DNA of 64,000 nt from Anaerovibrio lipolyticus DSM 3074 (GTDB lineage: Bacteria; Bacillota; Negativicutes; Selenomonadales; Selenomonadaceae), in contig NZ_FQYW01000005.1 in NCBI RefSeq assembly GCF_900141865.1, positions 1 through 64,000 on the forward strand, in the 5' to 3' direction. Position numbers and translations under genes: made by a program. This document shows, one piece after another, positions 33,951 through 43,661 of the stretch (positions are counted from its first letter, which is position 1; each line of letters begins with the position of its first letter). The notes beneath the pieces were generated by a model. That model was not told the origin of the DNA, made no database searches, and worked only from the letters and a program-made list of their open reading frames with translations.

Positions 33951-34667
33951 TTATTTATTCATTTTTTCTAGAGCCTGCTTGGCAGCCTGCTGTTCGGCGG
34001 CCTTTTTGCTTGGGCCGGTTCCAATTCCTAAAACTTCATCATTAAGCCTTACTTCAAATTTAAACACTTTGGCGTGATCGGGACCATCTGAGCCAATCAT
34101 GCAGTAGGAGATTTTATTTTCTCCATGTCGCTGAACCAGCTCCTGAAGCATCGTTTTATAATCCTTCACTGTGGATACGCCATTTTCCACCTGTTCAAGG
34201 TGTTCCTCCAACTGACGGATGACGTAGGCCTGGGCACAAGCCCATCCCTGGTCCATATAAATTGCCCCAATTACTGCTTCAAAGGCATCCTCCAAAATAG
34301 AAGCCCGTTTGCGGCCACCGGAGCTTTGTTCTCCGTGACCCAAAAGCAGATAATCACCCAGATTAAGCTCAGCTGCACGACTGGAAAGACTTGCCTCACA
34401 AACGACAGCTGCTCTGGATTTAGTAAGATCTCCCTCAGGAAGTTCTGGGAAATGTTTAAAAAGATAGGTGCTGATAGCAAGCTCCAGCACCGCATCTCCT
34501 AAAAACTCCAAGCGTTCATTATGCTCTACACGAATGCGAGACTCATTTGCATAAGAGGTGTGGGTAAGGGCCTGATGAAGCCAGCCGATGTGCCTAAAGC
34601 GCACACCCAGCTGACCTGCCAGTCCTTCCAAGCGCCTCCTGCGTTCTGCAGTCACACGCTCAACCAT
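33951..34667 (-). CDS. rnc: Ribonuclease III
   Basis: Cuts double-stranded RNA, including rRNA precursors. The 238-residue protein has the catalytic NERLEFLGDAVLELAIS (about 50-66), the second acidic site in ASILEDAFEAVIGAIYMDQG, and a C-terminal double-stranded RNA-binding domain (KDYKTMLQELVQ to KKAAEQQAAKQALEKM). It is the last gene after fabF, 18 bases downstream, an order shared with many Firmicutes. Confidence 0.97.
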   Translation of the reverse strand: MVERVTAERRRRLEGLAGQLGVRFRHIGWLHQALTHTSYANESRIRVEHNERLEFLGDAVLELAISTYLFKHFPELPEGDLTKSRAAVVCEASLSSRAAELNLGDYLLLGHGEQSSGGRKRASILEDAFEAVIGAIYMDQGWACAQAYVIRQLEEHLEQVENGVSTVKDYKTMLQELVQRHGENKISYCMIGSDGPDHAKVFKFEVRLNDEVLGIGTGPSKKAAEQQAAKQALEKMNK

Positions 34668-34685
34668 AATAAATCACTCAACTTC

Positions 34686-35930
34686 TTACTTAGAATATTT
34701 TTTTAATACAATACAAGCGTTATGTCCGCCAAAGCCAAGATTATTGGACAATGCAGCGCGAACAGTCTTTGCCTTTGCCTTGTTAGGTACATAATCGAGA
34801 TCCAAGCCCTCATCTGGAGTCTCATAATTGATGGTAGGTGGAAGCATATCATTTTCTACAGACAAAGCAGTAGCAATACACTCAATTCCACCGGCAGCAC
34901 CAAGAAGGTGACCAGTCATGGACTTAATGGAGCTTACGGAAACATCCTTTGCATGCTCGCCCCAAACAGCCTTAATAGCCTGGGTTTCAGTCTCATCATT
35001 TAAATGAGTGGAAGTACCATGAGCATTGATGTAATCAACCTCAGCTGCCTCCAAGCCTGCATCAGCAAGAGCCTTAGCCATGCACTTTGCAGCCACTTCA
35101 CCGTTAGGAGCTGGAGAAGTGATATGATAAGCATCATTGTTGGAAGCATAGCCCACAATCTCAGCATAGATATGAGCACCACGCTTTTCAGCATGCTCAA
35201 GGGTCTCCAGTACTACAATACCAGCGCCCTCACCCATGATGAAACCGCTGCGGTTAGCATCAAATGGTCTGGAAGCATGTGCTGGATCATCATTGTGGTC
35301 ACTACACAGTGCCTTCATGGAGCAGAAACCTGCTACAGCTGCCTCAGAAATACTTGCCTCAGTACCACCAGCTACCATAACATCTGCCTCGCCACGCTGA
35401 AGAACGCGGAAAGCATCACCAATGTTATTAGTACCAGTTGCACAAGCAGTTACAACGCAGCTGCTTGGGCCGCGTAAACCCAAAGCTATGGAAACATGAC
35501 CAGAGGCCATGTTGGCAATCATCATTGGAATAAAAAACGGACTAATCTTGCTAGGTCCCTTTTCGAACAATTTCTGATACTGCCCATGCATGGTTTCGAT
35601 ACCACCAATACCACTACCTACGAAGGTACCGATACGGTCGCAATCCTCAGCCTCAAGATCGAGCTTTGCATCCTCTACAGCCATCTTTGCTGCAGCAACT
35701 GCAAACTGGGCATAGCGGTCAATGCGCTTAGCCTCTTTCTTATCCATGTAATCAGCTGGATCAAAATCTTTTACCTCGCCGGCAATCTGAGACTTGTACT
35801 CAGATGCATCAAAACGAGTAATTTTATCAATTCCGTTTTTGCCTTCCAGCAGGGACTTCCAAAATACATCCTTGCCAGTACCAACAGGGCTGATTACGCC
35901 AAGGCCGGTAATTACAACGCGATTAGACAA
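34686..35930 (-). CDS. fabF: 3-oxoacyl-ACP synthase II
   Basis: Elongating condensing enzyme of type II fatty-acid synthesis. Length from the chosen start is 414 residues, as usual. The catalytic cysteine is in [18 protein letters not shown], and the two histidines are in [11 protein letters not shown] and [20 protein letters not shown] lies near the end. The start is TTG at 35930 ([16 protein letters not shown] follows), with TGAGGTG eight bases upstream; the ATG at 35951 would overlap the preceding gene and lacks a ribosome-binding site. It follows the second FabK-like gene. Confidence 0.97.
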   Translation of the reverse strand: MSNRVVITGLGVISPVGTGKDVFWKSLLEGKNGIDKITRFDASEYKSQIAGEVKDFDPADYMDKKEAKRIDRYAQFAVAAAKMAVEDAKLDLEAEDCDRIGTFVGSGIGGIETMHGQYQKLFEKGPSKISPFFIPMMIANMASGHVSIALGLRGPSSCVVTACATGTNNIGDAFRVLQRGEADVMVAGGTEASISEAAVAGFCSMKALCSDHNDDPAHASRPFDANRSGFIMGEGAGIVVLETLEHAEKRGAHIYAEIVGYASNNDAYHITSPAPNGEVAAKCMAKALADAGLEAAEVDYINAHGTSTHLNDETETQAIKAVWGEHAKDVSVSSIKSMTGHLLGAAGGIECIATALSVENDMLPPTINYETPDEGLDLDYVPNKAKAKTVRAALSNNLGFGGHNACIVLKKYSK

Positions 35931-35947
35931 AATTAACACCTCACAAT

Positions 35948-36892
35948 TCAATTAATAGCAGCAAGTTCTGCCTTAAGCTGCTGGAAAATTTCTTCTACAG
36001 TCAATATCTTATCTATAGTCGGTAAATATTCACCAGTAAACACAAGACCTGTCTCAACATCACCCTGCTGAGCACGGCTAAGAGCCCTGATAATGCAGAA
36101 GTTATGCTTACAAGCCTTAAGACAGTTATCGCATTGGGTTGGCGGTACAGGGCCCTCCATGATTCTTGCAGCCCATGGATTTCTAACTGCACGGCCTGGC
36201 AAGCCTACTGGACTGTGAATAACCACTACATCCTCTGGCTTTGCCTTTAAATAATATTCTTTCAAGGCTGGGGCACTGTTGGCCTCAACACTGGCAGCAA
36301 AGCGGGAGCCCATCTGGACACCACTTACGCCCATTTTTATTAAATCAGCAATATCCTGGCCATGGAGAACACCACCTGCAGCAATTACAGGGATATCAAC
36401 GGCGTCAACGATATCTGGAATGATAGCCTTGATAGACTGGTCAGTTCCCAGATGACCGCCTGCCTCCTTGCCTTCAACTATAATAGCTGCGGCGCCAAGA
36501 CGCTGAGAAATTTTCGCTAATTTTACTGATGATACAATTGGAACAACTGGAGTTCCGGATTTCTGGCCAAGGCCAAATATATCACGGGAAAAACCTGCAC
36601 CAGCAACAACCAGGTCAATACCTTCATCAATAGCAGTGTTTACAATCTCTGCAAATTTCTTTGCAGCAAACATGATATTGATACCGATAATACCCTTTGA
36701 CAGTGCACGGGCCATCCTAATTTCATAACGAAGCTCATCATTGGTCATGCCAGATGCAGCAATCAGGCCGATACCGCCTTGATTAGCAACGGCTGCAGCC
36801 AGTCTGCCTGTAGATAAGCGTATCGCCATGCCGCCTTGAATAATTGGCATCTTTGCAATTTTATCGCCAATTTTAAGTTCAGGAAGCTTCAA
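35948..36892 (-). CDS. FMN-dependent nitronate monooxygenase/FabK-family protein (second copy)
   Basis: TIM-barrel flavoprotein of 314 residues. FMN and substrate motifs are [53 protein letters not shown] and [11 protein letters not shown]. Unlike the first copy (38982-39929) it has a cysteine-rich insertion [15 protein letters not shown] near residue 255, a pattern that could hold a metal or Fe-S centre. It may be a second enoyl-ACP reductase or a nitronate detoxifying enzyme. The start is TTG at 36892, where GGAGGAG is well spaced; the ATG at 36910 has no such site. It lies between acpP and fabF. Confidence 0.85.
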   Translation of the reverse strand: MKLPELKIGDKIAKMPIIQGGMAIRLSTGRLAAAVANQGGIGLIAASGMTNDELRYEIRMARALSKGIIGINIMFAAKKFAEIVNTAIDEGIDLVVAGAGFSRDIFGLGQKSGTPVVPIVSSVKLAKISQRLGAAAIIVEGKEAGGHLGTDQSIKAIIPDIVDAVDIPVIAAGGVLHGQDIADLIKMGVSGVQMGSRFAASVEANSAPALKEYYLKAKPEDVVVIHSPVGLPGRAVRNPWAARIMEGPVPPTQCDNCLKACKHNFCIIRALSRAQQGDVETGLVFTGEYLPTIDKILTVEEIFQQLKAELAAIN

Positions 36893-36933
36893 AATTACTC
36901 CTCCATTCATGGGGCGGTACTTACCTTCTTTAG

Positions 36934-36960
36934 AAAATCCCGCGAAGTAACTTCACGGGA
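36934..36960 (-). terminator. Hairpin between acpP and the second FabK-like gene
   Basis: TCCCGCGAAGT (36938-36948) pairs with ACTTCACGGGA (36950-36960) with one G-T pair; TTTTCT follows on the minus strand. It can act as a partial terminator that lets acpP be expressed more than fabF and rnc. Confidence 0.7.
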
Positions 36961-36987
36961 CTTTCTTAAAGGTAAGACGCAAAAAGC

Positions 36988-37218
36988 TTATTTGTTCTGG
37001 TCAATGAAAGTTACAACGTCCTGAACGGTCTTAATCTTTTCAGCTGCGCTATCTGGAATTTCGATGCCGAACTCCTCCTCAAAAGCCATGATGAGCTCAA
37101 CAATATCAAGAGAATCAGCGCCTAAATCATCGATAAAAGTGGACTCGATTGCAACATCATCAGCATCTACACTTAACTGATCAACAACGATATCTCTTAC
37201 TTTCTCAAAAGTAGACAT
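36988..37218 (-). CDS. acpP: Acyl carrier protein
   Basis: The 76-residue acidic protein carries the growing acyl chain. The phosphopantetheine serine is S36 in [21 protein letters not shown]. It lies in the fatty-acid cluster between fabG and the second FabK-like gene. A GAGGAGG site precedes the ATG. A hairpin downstream may raise its level relative to later genes. Confidence 0.98.
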   Translation of the reverse strand: MSTFEKVRDIVVDQLSVDADDVAIESTFIDDLGADSLDIVELIMAFEEEFGIEIPDSAAEKIKTVQDVVTFIDQNK

Positions 37219-37260
37219 GTATGGTTCACCTCCTCAAACAAGTTTCATCTATAGACTATG

Positions 37261-38004
37261 TTACATAACCATGCCGCCATCAACATTGATGACCTGGCCA
37301 GTAACATAAGATGCATTATCAGACACCAGGAACAGAACTGCATTGGCAACGTCCTCCGGTGTACCAACTCTGCCCAGTGGAATACCGGCTACCATAGCCT
37401 CACGAACATTCTCTGGAAGAACGGAGGTCATGTCGGTATCTATATAGCCTGGTGCTACCATATTTACGGTAATACCACGTGAAGCAAGCTCCTTTGCCAT
37501 GGTCTTGGAAAAACCAATAACACCAGCTTTGGCTGCAGAATAGTTCGCCTGACCGGCATTACCAGTAAGGCCAACTACAGAAGCCATATTTACAATGCGG
37601 CCTGCCCGCTTCTTCATCATGAGCTTGGAAACAGCCTTGGTACAGTAGAATACACCCTTAAGGTTAGTATTAATAACAGCATCCCAATCCTCTTCCTTCA
37701 TTCTCATGAGAAGGCCATCACGGGTAATACCGGCATTATTTACAAGAATATCAATGCCACCGAATGTATCAACTACTTCCTTAATCATAGCATCAACGGA
37801 CTCGCCGTTGGATACATCGGCCTGTACAATCATAGCCTTGCCGCCAGCTGCTTCAATAATGGACTTAACCTCTTCAGCAGCCTTTGCGTTGCCTGCATAA
37901 TTAATAGCAACAGCAGCACCCTCAGATGCAAGCTTGATTGCAATGGCACGGCCAATACCGCGGGAACCGCCCGTAACAAGGGCAGACTTTCCATCTAAAA
38001 GCAT
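37261..38004 (-). CDS. fabG: 3-oxoacyl-ACP reductase
   Basis: NADPH-dependent short-chain dehydrogenase of 247 residues, the standard length. Motifs are TGGSRGIGRAIA (cofactor), NNAGITRDGLL, MASVVGLTGNAGQANYSAAKAG (catalytic Ser, Tyr, Lys) and the C-terminal YVTGQVINVDGGMVM. The start at 38004 has AAGGAGG eight bases upstream; the in-frame ATG at 38031 lies inside fabD and is rejected. The start abuts the fabD stop, suggesting coupling. Confidence 0.97.
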   Translation of the reverse strand: MLLDGKSALVTGGSRGIGRAIAIKLASEGAAVAINYAGNAKAAEEVKSIIEAAGGKAMIVQADVSNGESVDAMIKEVVDTFGGIDILVNNAGITRDGLLMRMKEEDWDAVINTNLKGVFYCTKAVSKLMMKKRAGRIVNMASVVGLTGNAGQANYSAAKAGVIGFSKTMAKELASRGITVNMVAPGYIDTDMTSVLPENVREAMVAGIPLGRVGTPEDVANAVLFLVSDNASYVTGQVINVDGGMVM

Positions 38005-38005
38005 A

Positions 38006-38947
38006 TTAGCGAACCTCCTTGAAATAGTCAAGCGTTTTTTCTAGGGACTCAACATCTTCAACATTAAGGCTCTTAATGGCCTTATCGATTCTACGATTGA
38101 AGCCACAGAGGGTCTTGCCAGGGCCTGCCTCTAGGAGAGTATCAGCACCAAATGCCTGCATCTGGGCTACGCAATCCTCCCAAAGAACCGGACTTGCAGC
38201 CTGGGCTACCAAAGCTGTCTTAATCTCATCAGCATTGGTAAGAATATGAGCATTAACATTTGCTACTACAGGAATCTTGGCATCAGACATGGTAACCTTA
38301 TCAAGCTCTACAGCCAGCTTCTCAGCTGCTGGCTTCATAAGTGTGCTGTGGAATGGAGCACTTACTGGCAAAATAACGGCCTTCTTGGCACCAGCTGCCT
38401 TCAGCTCCTCAACAGCCTTCTCTACGCCTAAGGTTGCACCAGCAATAACGGTCTGACCAGGGCAGTTCAGATTAACAGCCTGTACAGGGCTCTCAGCGTT
38501 GATAGCCTCACAGATTTCAATAATCTTGTCACGATCTACGCCAATAATAGCAGCCATGCCGCCTTCACCTACTGGAACAGCCTCCTGCATGAACTCGCCA
38601 CGCTTATGTACCAAAGCAACAGCATCCTGAAACTTCAGTACACCAGCGGCAACCAAAGCGGAATACTCACCTAAAGAATGACCGCCAGTAATATCAGGCT
38701 GAACACCATTTTCCTTCAGAATCTCATTGGCAATACAGCTAATGGTAAGAATTGCTGGCTGAGTATTTGCAGTCAGCTTCAAATCTTCCTCAGGCCCCTC
38801 GAAGCACATCTTCATTATGGAATATCCAAGTGCCTCATCAGCCTCTTTAAAGAGCTTCTTTGCCACATCGTAGTGATCATAGAAGTCCTTACCCATACCA
38901 ACCTTCTGTGCGCCCTGTCCAGGGAAAACAAAAGCAAGTTTACTCAT
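38006..38947 (-). CDS. fabD: Malonyl-CoA:ACP transacylase
   Basis: Loads malonyl groups onto ACP. The 313-residue protein has FVFPGQGAQKVGMG, the nucleophile elbow GHSLGEYSALVAAG (serine about 92), a catalytic histidine in PVSAPFHSTLMKPA, and EAGPGKTLCGFNRRI near the end. It lies 34 bases after fabK in the minus-strand gene run. Confidence 0.97.
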   Translation of the reverse strand: MSKLAFVFPGQGAQKVGMGKDFYDHYDVAKKLFKEADEALGYSIMKMCFEGPEEDLKLTANTQPAILTISCIANEILKENGVQPDITGGHSLGEYSALVAAGVLKFQDAVALVHKRGEFMQEAVPVGEGGMAAIIGVDRDKIIEICEAINAESPVQAVNLNCPGQTVIAGATLGVEKAVEELKAAGAKKAVILPVSAPFHSTLMKPAAEKLAVELDKVTMSDAKIPVVANVNAHILTNADEIKTALVAQAASPVLWEDCVAQMQAFGADTLLEAGPGKTLCGFNRRIDKAIKSLNVEDVESLEKTLDYFKEVR

Positions 38948-38981
38948 TTTATATTCTCCATACTATTATATTATCACATTA

Positions 38982-39929
38982 TTATTTTGAAAAAGCCACA
39001 ACTCTGTCTCTTACTGCTCCAAGACCAGAAACAAGTTCTTCCATAATAACAGCAACTGGCTTAATTTCGTCCAGCATACCAGAAATCTGGCCGATCATAA
39101 CAGAACCATTTTCAACATCGCCCTTATGGGTTGCCAGGTTCAGACGGCCAGCGCCAAACTTCTCCAGCTCCTCCACAGGAGTCTGCTTAGCCTCAAGCTC
39201 CGCGTACTCACGGGTCATCTTATTACTGATTACGCGTACAGGATGACCAGTGGAACGACCAGTAACAACAGTGGAACGTTCCTTTGCCTTCAGCACAAGA
39301 TTCTTGTAGTTTTCATGAGCAATACACTCCTCAGATACTACAAAACGGGTACCCATCTGAACGCCAGAAGCACCAAGAGCAATCGCTGCTGTAATTCCAC
39401 GGGAATCACCAATACCACCAGCTGCAATAACTGGTACATCAACAGCATCTACTACCTGTGGAACCAAAGCCATAGTGGTAATATCACCGATGTGACCACC
39501 AGACTCAGTACCCTCGGCAATAACTGCATCAACTCCAGAACGAACCAAACGCTTGGCAAGTGCGACAGATGCAACTACCGGAATAACCTTGGTACCAACC
39601 TCTTTAAGAGCTGGCAAATATTCAGCAGGGTTGCCCGCACCAGTTGTTACAACAGCTACACGCTCGTCCACAACTACCTGCATAACCTCCTTAACAAAAG
39701 GAGACATGAGCATTATATTTACACCGAATGGCTTGTCAGTCCATTTCTTGGCCTTCTGAATCTCTGCTCTCAAAATATCCGGAGGCATGTGACCTGCGCC
39801 AATAATACCAAGACCGCCTGCATTGGATACTGCGGATGCCAGCTCTGCTGTACCAATCCATGCCATGCCGCCCTGAAAAATAGGGTACTTGATATTCAAT
39901 AACTTACAAATTGGATTTTCCTCAAACAT
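38982..39929 (-). CDS. fabK: Enoyl-ACP reductase II (FMN)
   Basis: Final reductive step of the elongation cycle. The 315-residue protein has PIFQGGMAWIGTAELASAVSNAGGLGIIGAG, FGVNIMLMSPFVKEV, VIAEGTESGGHIGD, VIAAGGIGDSRGITAA and GVQMGTRFVVSEEC. The MSPF motif and the cluster position (between fabH and fabD) favour true FabK over nitronate monooxygenase. It starts two bases from the fabH stop. FabK enzymes are resistant to triclosan-type FabI inhibitors. Confidence 0.94.
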   Translation of the reverse strand: MFEENPICKLLNIKYPIFQGGMAWIGTAELASAVSNAGGLGIIGAGHMPPDILRAEIQKAKKWTDKPFGVNIMLMSPFVKEVMQVVVDERVAVVTTGAGNPAEYLPALKEVGTKVIPVVASVALAKRLVRSGVDAVIAEGTESGGHIGDITTMALVPQVVDAVDVPVIAAGGIGDSRGITAAIALGASGVQMGTRFVVSEECIAHENYKNLVLKAKERSTVVTGRSTGHPVRVISNKMTREYAELEAKQTPVEELEKFGAGRLNLATHKGDVENGSVMIGQISGMLDEIKPVAVIMEELVSGLGAVRDRVVAFSK

Positions 39930-39930
39930 G

Positions 39931-40938
39931 TTAATCCTCCTTAGACCATCTGATTATGCATGATGCCCAGGTCAGGCCAGCGCCAAAACCAGACAGTGCT
40001 ATTATATCGCCTTTTTTAAAGCGCTTCTCAGCAGCAGCTTCGGCCAATGCTATTGGAATGCAAGCCGCTGACATATTTCCATATTTCTGAACAGTTAATA
40101 TCACCTTATCCATAGGCATTGCCAATCTTTTGGCTGCGGACTGAATAATTCTGATATTAGCTTGATGAGGTACCAGCCAATCAATCTGCTCCTGTGGCAT
40201 ATCAATCTTTTCCAGGGAATGCTTCACAGTATTGCCCATAGCCTTAACGGCAAACTTAAAGACTTCCTTGCCATTCATGTGAATCAGATTAAGTCGCTGA
40301 TCTATTGTTTCCTTGCTGACAGGTAAACGGCTGCCACTGGAAGGAATCTGAATTGCATCCCCGCCGGAGCCATCACTGCCCAGATCAAAGCTAAGAATAC
40401 CATAACCATCCTCAACTTGTCCCAGGACTGCCGCACCTGCTCCATCACCGAAAAGTACACATGTGTTGCGGTCTTCCCAGTTAATATACTTGGAAAGGGT
40501 TTCCGCACCAACAACCAAAGCCTTTTTATAGGCACCAGTCTCGATAAACTGAGCTGCTACACTAAGTCCATAGGCAAAGCCGGAGCAAGCTGCTGATAAA
40601 TCAAAGGCTGCTGCTTTCTTGGCACCTAAACGTGTCTGGAGCATACAAGCCGTGGACGGAATAATTCTATCGGATGTAAGAGTGCATACAATAATAAGAT
40701 CAAGCTCCTCCGGAGACACTCCGGCATCGGCCAAGGCCTGTTCTGCTGCCTTCATGGACAAATCAGAGGTTGCCTCATCATCGGCTGCTATGCGACGCTC
40801 CTTAATACCAGTGCGTTCCGTAATCCACTCATCACTTGTATCTACAATTTTTGATAAATCATCATTAGTTAAAATTTTCTCTGGAACATAAAAGCCTGTT
40901 CCCAAGATGCCTGCATTATTTTTCTTCATTGTTGTCAT
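39931..40938 (-). CDS. fabH: 3-oxoacyl-ACP synthase III
   Basis: Initiates fatty-acid chains by condensing an acyl-CoA with malonyl-ACP. The 335-residue protein has the catalytic triad in DLSAACSGFAYG (C118), LVPHQANIRII (His) and KYGNMSAACIPIAL (Asn), plus the early SDEWITERTGIKERRIA. The start overlaps the plsX end by 23 bases (14 if MKKNN is used), suggesting translational coupling. Confidence 0.97.
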   Translation of the reverse strand: MTTMKKNNAGILGTGFYVPEKILTNDDLSKIVDTSDEWITERTGIKERRIAADDEATSDLSMKAAEQALADAGVSPEELDLIIVCTLTSDRIIPSTACMLQTRLGAKKAAAFDLSAACSGFAYGLSVAAQFIETGAYKKALVVGAETLSKYINWEDRNTCVLFGDGAGAAVLGQVEDGYGILSFDLGSDGSGGDAIQIPSSGSRLPVSKETIDQRLNLIHMNGKEVFKFAVKAMGNTVKHSLEKIDMPQEQIDWLVPHQANIRIIQSAAKRLAMPMDKVILTVQKYGNMSAACIPIALAEAAAEKRFKKGDIIALSGFGAGLTWASCIIRWSKED

Positions 40939-41947
40939 CCGCCAGCATCTCCTCCTTCTCTATGCTATCTCTAATGCGGTCAACCACATTATTTTTAACA
41001 TATTCGTTGGCAACGTTAATTGCACTGCAAATTGACTTTGCATCGGAAGAACCATGGCATATTATACAGCAGCCATTAACACCAAGTAAAGGTGCGCCAC
41101 CATACTCTGTAACATCAAGTCGTTTTCCCAGCTTTTTAAGTGCAGGCATAACAAGCACCGCACCAAGCTTGGCAAAAATACCACCATTTTTAATGGCATC
41201 CTTAATCAAATCCAATAATGTTACTGCCAAACCCTCAGCAAATTTTAACACAATATTTCCAACAAATCCATCGCAAATTACAACATCTGCCATTCCCGTA
41301 GGAATATCGCGTCCTTCAACATTTCCGATGAAATTTATGGAATTCATGCCCTTAAGCATTGGGTATGTAGTCTGGACTTTTTTATTTCCCTTGGTTTCCT
41401 CTTCACCTACGTTGAGAAGACCAACCTTAGGATTATCTATACCATATACATACTGACTATAAATGGAACCCATAAGAGCCATCTCTGTAAGGTCCTTTGG
41501 TTTACTGTCAACGATTGCCCCAGAATCCAAGAGGAGAACAAGCCCATCCTTTGTAGGAAGCGGAGTAGCTATAGACGGCTTATCCACGCCCTTAATAGTA
41601 CGAAGAAACAGGGTAGCTGCTGTAGTTGCAGCACCAGTACTGCCAGCTGACAGTACTCCGTCACATTCACCAGTTTTTACCAGCTTAGTTGCCACCACCA
41701 GACTGGAGTCCTTCTTTTTTCTGACAGCCTCCACAGGATGCTCTCCCATTTCAATAACCTCAGTGGTATGGTGAATAGTCAATCTATCGAGATTCTGTGC
41801 ATTATTTGCCTTTATCTCAGCTTCTATTTTCTCCCGGTCGCCTACCAGGACTATTTCACAGTCATATTTTTTAACGGCCTCAATTGCCCCCATGACTATC
41901 TGCTTTGGAGCGTAATCACCGCCCATTGCATCTACTGCAAGTTTCAA
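40916..41947 (-). CDS. plsX: Phosphate acyltransferase PlsX
   Basis: Converts acyl-ACP to acyl-phosphate for phospholipid synthesis. The 343-residue protein has AVDAMGGDYAPKQIV at the start, LSAGSTGAATTAATLFLRTIKGVDKPSIATPLP, NVGEEETKGN, NFIGNVEGRDIPTGMADVVICDGFVGN and EYGGAPLLGVNG. It follows fapR by 14 bases, the standard fapR-plsX order, so lipid precursor level and transcription are linked. Confidence 0.97.
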   Translation of the reverse strand: MKLAVDAMGGDYAPKQIVMGAIEAVKKYDCEIVLVGDREKIEAEIKANNAQNLDRLTIHHTTEVIEMGEHPVEAVRKKKDSSLVVATKLVKTGECDGVLSAGSTGAATTAATLFLRTIKGVDKPSIATPLPTKDGLVLLLDSGAIVDSKPKDLTEMALMGSIYSQYVYGIDNPKVGLLNVGEEETKGNKKVQTTYPMLKGMNSINFIGNVEGRDIPTGMADVVICDGFVGNIVLKFAEGLAVTLLDLIKDAIKNGGIFAKLGAVLVMPALKKLGKRLDVTEYGGAPLLGVNGCCIICHGSSDAKSICSAINVANEYVKNNVVDRIRDSIEKEEMLADDNNEEK

Positions 41948-41961
41948 TTTTGAGCCTCCTA

Positions 41962-42531
41962 TTAACTCTCAGTCAACGAAACCACAATGAATTTTGCCCG
42001 AAAAACTTCTTCCCTGTCATTTCTGGTCTTGACCCAGACAAAGAATTTATTGCTGCGCTGACGAATAATTTCCGCTTTGGCCACAAGCATCTCCCCCAGC
42101 TTAACAGGGACCTTATGCTTGATGTTAGCCACACCGGTCAACGCCATTGGTGCGTTAATTACAGCCACAGCCAATGAACTGGCTTGGGCAAAGATATAAT
42201 GCCCCTTGGCAATCTGGTTCTTGGAAAACACCATATCCTCAGTAATCTTCAAAAGAGATATACCGGAACGTCCGGGCTGAAGATCTATGAGTTCACCTAC
42301 CAGATCATCCTTTTCAATAGTGGTTACTTTTTCACGAGCCTCTTCTGCTACCCTGCGGATGCGCTCACGCACCTCAGGAATGCCCAGCTCCATACGGTCC
42401 AGCCTTATAGTCTGGATACTTACCTCTAAAAGCTTGGCCAATTCTTCATCTGTGAGAAAAGGTTTTTCGCTGACCTGACGCATTAAGAGTGTATGTCTTT
42501 CTTTCTTTTTTACCCGCGCCATTGTACTCAC
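41962..42531 (-). CDS. fapR: Fatty-acid and phospholipid biosynthesis repressor FapR
   Basis: Represses the fatty-acid genes and is released by malonyl-CoA. The 189-residue protein has an N-terminal helix-turn-helix (EKPFLTDEELAKLLEVSIQTIRLDRMELGIPEVRERI) and a C-terminal hotdog effector domain (GHYIFAQASSLAVAVINAPMALTGVANIKHKVPVKLGE, VAKAEII). It heads the cluster and has a FapR-type palindrome right at its own transcription start, so it should be autoregulated. Confidence 0.95.
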   Translation of the reverse strand: MSTMARVKKKERHTLLMRQVSEKPFLTDEELAKLLEVSIQTIRLDRMELGIPEVRERIRRVAEEAREKVTTIEKDDLVGELIDLQPGRSGISLLKITEDMVFSKNQIAKGHYIFAQASSLAVAVINAPMALTGVANIKHKVPVKLGEMLVAKAEIIRQRSNKFFVWVKTRNDREEVFRAKFIVVSLTES

Positions 42532-42684
42532 CTTTAAAACAACATAACCATCATATCACAAAAATCATTTCATTCCAAACAATACAAATTGTCAGGTTAA
42601 CAAATGAATTAATCCCTAAATACATCAATCCCTTTGGTAATCTGACACTTCATAAACGGTTGAAATAACCGTGAATTACAAAAA

Positions 42685-42742
42685 TTAGTACCAAGTCCTA
42701 CTAACTGCTTATGATTATATTAATTTTCCAATGAAAAGGCAA
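42685..42742 (-). promoter_or_regulatory. fapR operon promoter and FapR operator
   Basis: TTGCCT (42737-42742) and TATAAT (42714-42719) are 17 bases apart on the minus strand. The operator TTAGTACCAAGTCCTACTAA (42685-42704) follows within the first transcribed bases and matches the TTAGTAC-type palindromes of FapR. Malonyl-CoA should relieve repression of the whole fab run. The leader also has a small ACGGTT/AACCGT hairpin (about 42656-42672). The rest of the 321-base gap is AT-rich. Confidence 0.85.
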
Positions 42743-42810
42743 GAAAAATATTATCAACTACTAAATGTTTGAATTGTGTGTATAATTAAAACATTTACCG
42801 AGGAAAAAAT

Positions 42811-42840
42811 TAAAAATGAGCAGGCCCTGAAGCCTGCTCA
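42811..42840 (-). terminator. Terminator after rpmF
   Basis: TGAGCAGGC and GCCTGCTCA (42817-42840) form a 9-bp stem, followed on the minus strand by ATTTTTAATTTTTT. It separates rpmF from the fapR promoter. Confidence 0.9.
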
Positions 42841-42852
42841 TTCAGCAGTCAA

Positions 42853-43032
42853 TTATTCAGCTGCGGAAATAACTTCCTTGCCATCATAGTAACCACACTC
42901 TGTGCAAACATGATGAGGCATCTTTGGCTCGTGGCACTGTGGGCACTCTACGAAACCAGGAACCTCTAACTTCCAGTTGGCACGACGGGAATCACGACGA
43001 GCCTTAGACATTTTACGCTTTGGTACTGCCAT
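42853..43032 (-). CDS. rpmF: 50S ribosomal protein L32
   Basis: The 59-residue protein begins MAVPKRKMSKARRDSRRANWKL, the usual L32 start, and has a zinc ribbon CPQC...CTEC. The start at 43032 has GGAGGTG at good spacing; an in-frame ATG at 43044 lies upstream of it. It follows the DUF177 gene, the standard pairing. The cysteines mark the zinc-binding form of L32. Confidence 0.97.
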   Translation of the reverse strand: MAVPKRKMSKARRDSRRANWKLEVPGFVECPQCHEPKMPHHVCTECGYYDGKEVISAAE

Positions 43033-43076
43033 TTCAGGATACACCTCCTTAACGAAACATTCACTAATGAATAGAA

Positions 43077-43589
43077 TTATTTCTTAATCAATAATTGCTG
43101 CAATGCCGCCAGTCTTGGGTCAATAACAGTACGGTCACAGCCACAATCGCCATGATTGAGGTTTGCACCACACTTAAGGCACAGACCGCGACAATCAGCG
43201 TTGCATATATTATTTAACGGCTGATCAGACAAAAGTACATCCCTAATCATAGGAGATATATCCACCTGCTCGCCATCAAAATAATTCACATCTTGGTCAT
43301 CTTCAGCATAACCCTGGCCTCTTCTCTGATAGGCCTCATCAAAATCGTGAACCTGCTGCTGGGAGGACTGCTCCAAACAACGGTCACAGACAAATGACTT
43401 GGTACAGGAAATCTGGCCACTTACACGATATCCCCTGCCTGTAGCCACGAACTCACCCTTGACAACAATATCGCCATCAAAACTGTAGTTTTCGTGAACG
43501 GCATCCAGCTCCTGAGCATTGGAAATAAACTCAAAAGATACGGGGGAACCAAGGTTTTCATTGGCTTCAATTATATTAATTTTCATCAT
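43077..43589 (-). CDS. DUF177 (YceD) family protein
   Basis: The 170-residue protein belongs to the YceD family, which is nearly always upstream of rpmF and is linked to 23S rRNA or ribosome assembly. Landmarks are FDGDIVVKGEFVATGRGYRVSGQISCTKSFVCDRCLEQ and the C-terminal DQPLNNICNADCRGLCLKCGANLNHGDCGC, a cysteine cluster that could bind zinc. The start at 43589 has GAGGTTG upstream; an ATG at 43661 would give an unusual N-terminus overlapping the end of proS. Confidence 0.88.
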   Translation of the reverse strand: MMKINIIEANENLGSPVSFEFISNAQELDAVHENYSFDGDIVVKGEFVATGRGYRVSGQISCTKSFVCDRCLEQSSQQQVHDFDEAYQRRGQGYAEDDQDVNYFDGEQVDISPMIRDVLLSDQPLNNICNADCRGLCLKCGANLNHGDCGCDRTVIDPRLAALQQLLIKK

Positions 43590-43661
43590 ATAGATATCAA
43601 CCTCATTTATTATAGCGACAGCTATATTGTTTGTCAAGAGAATTCCCTTGACAAAAAACAA

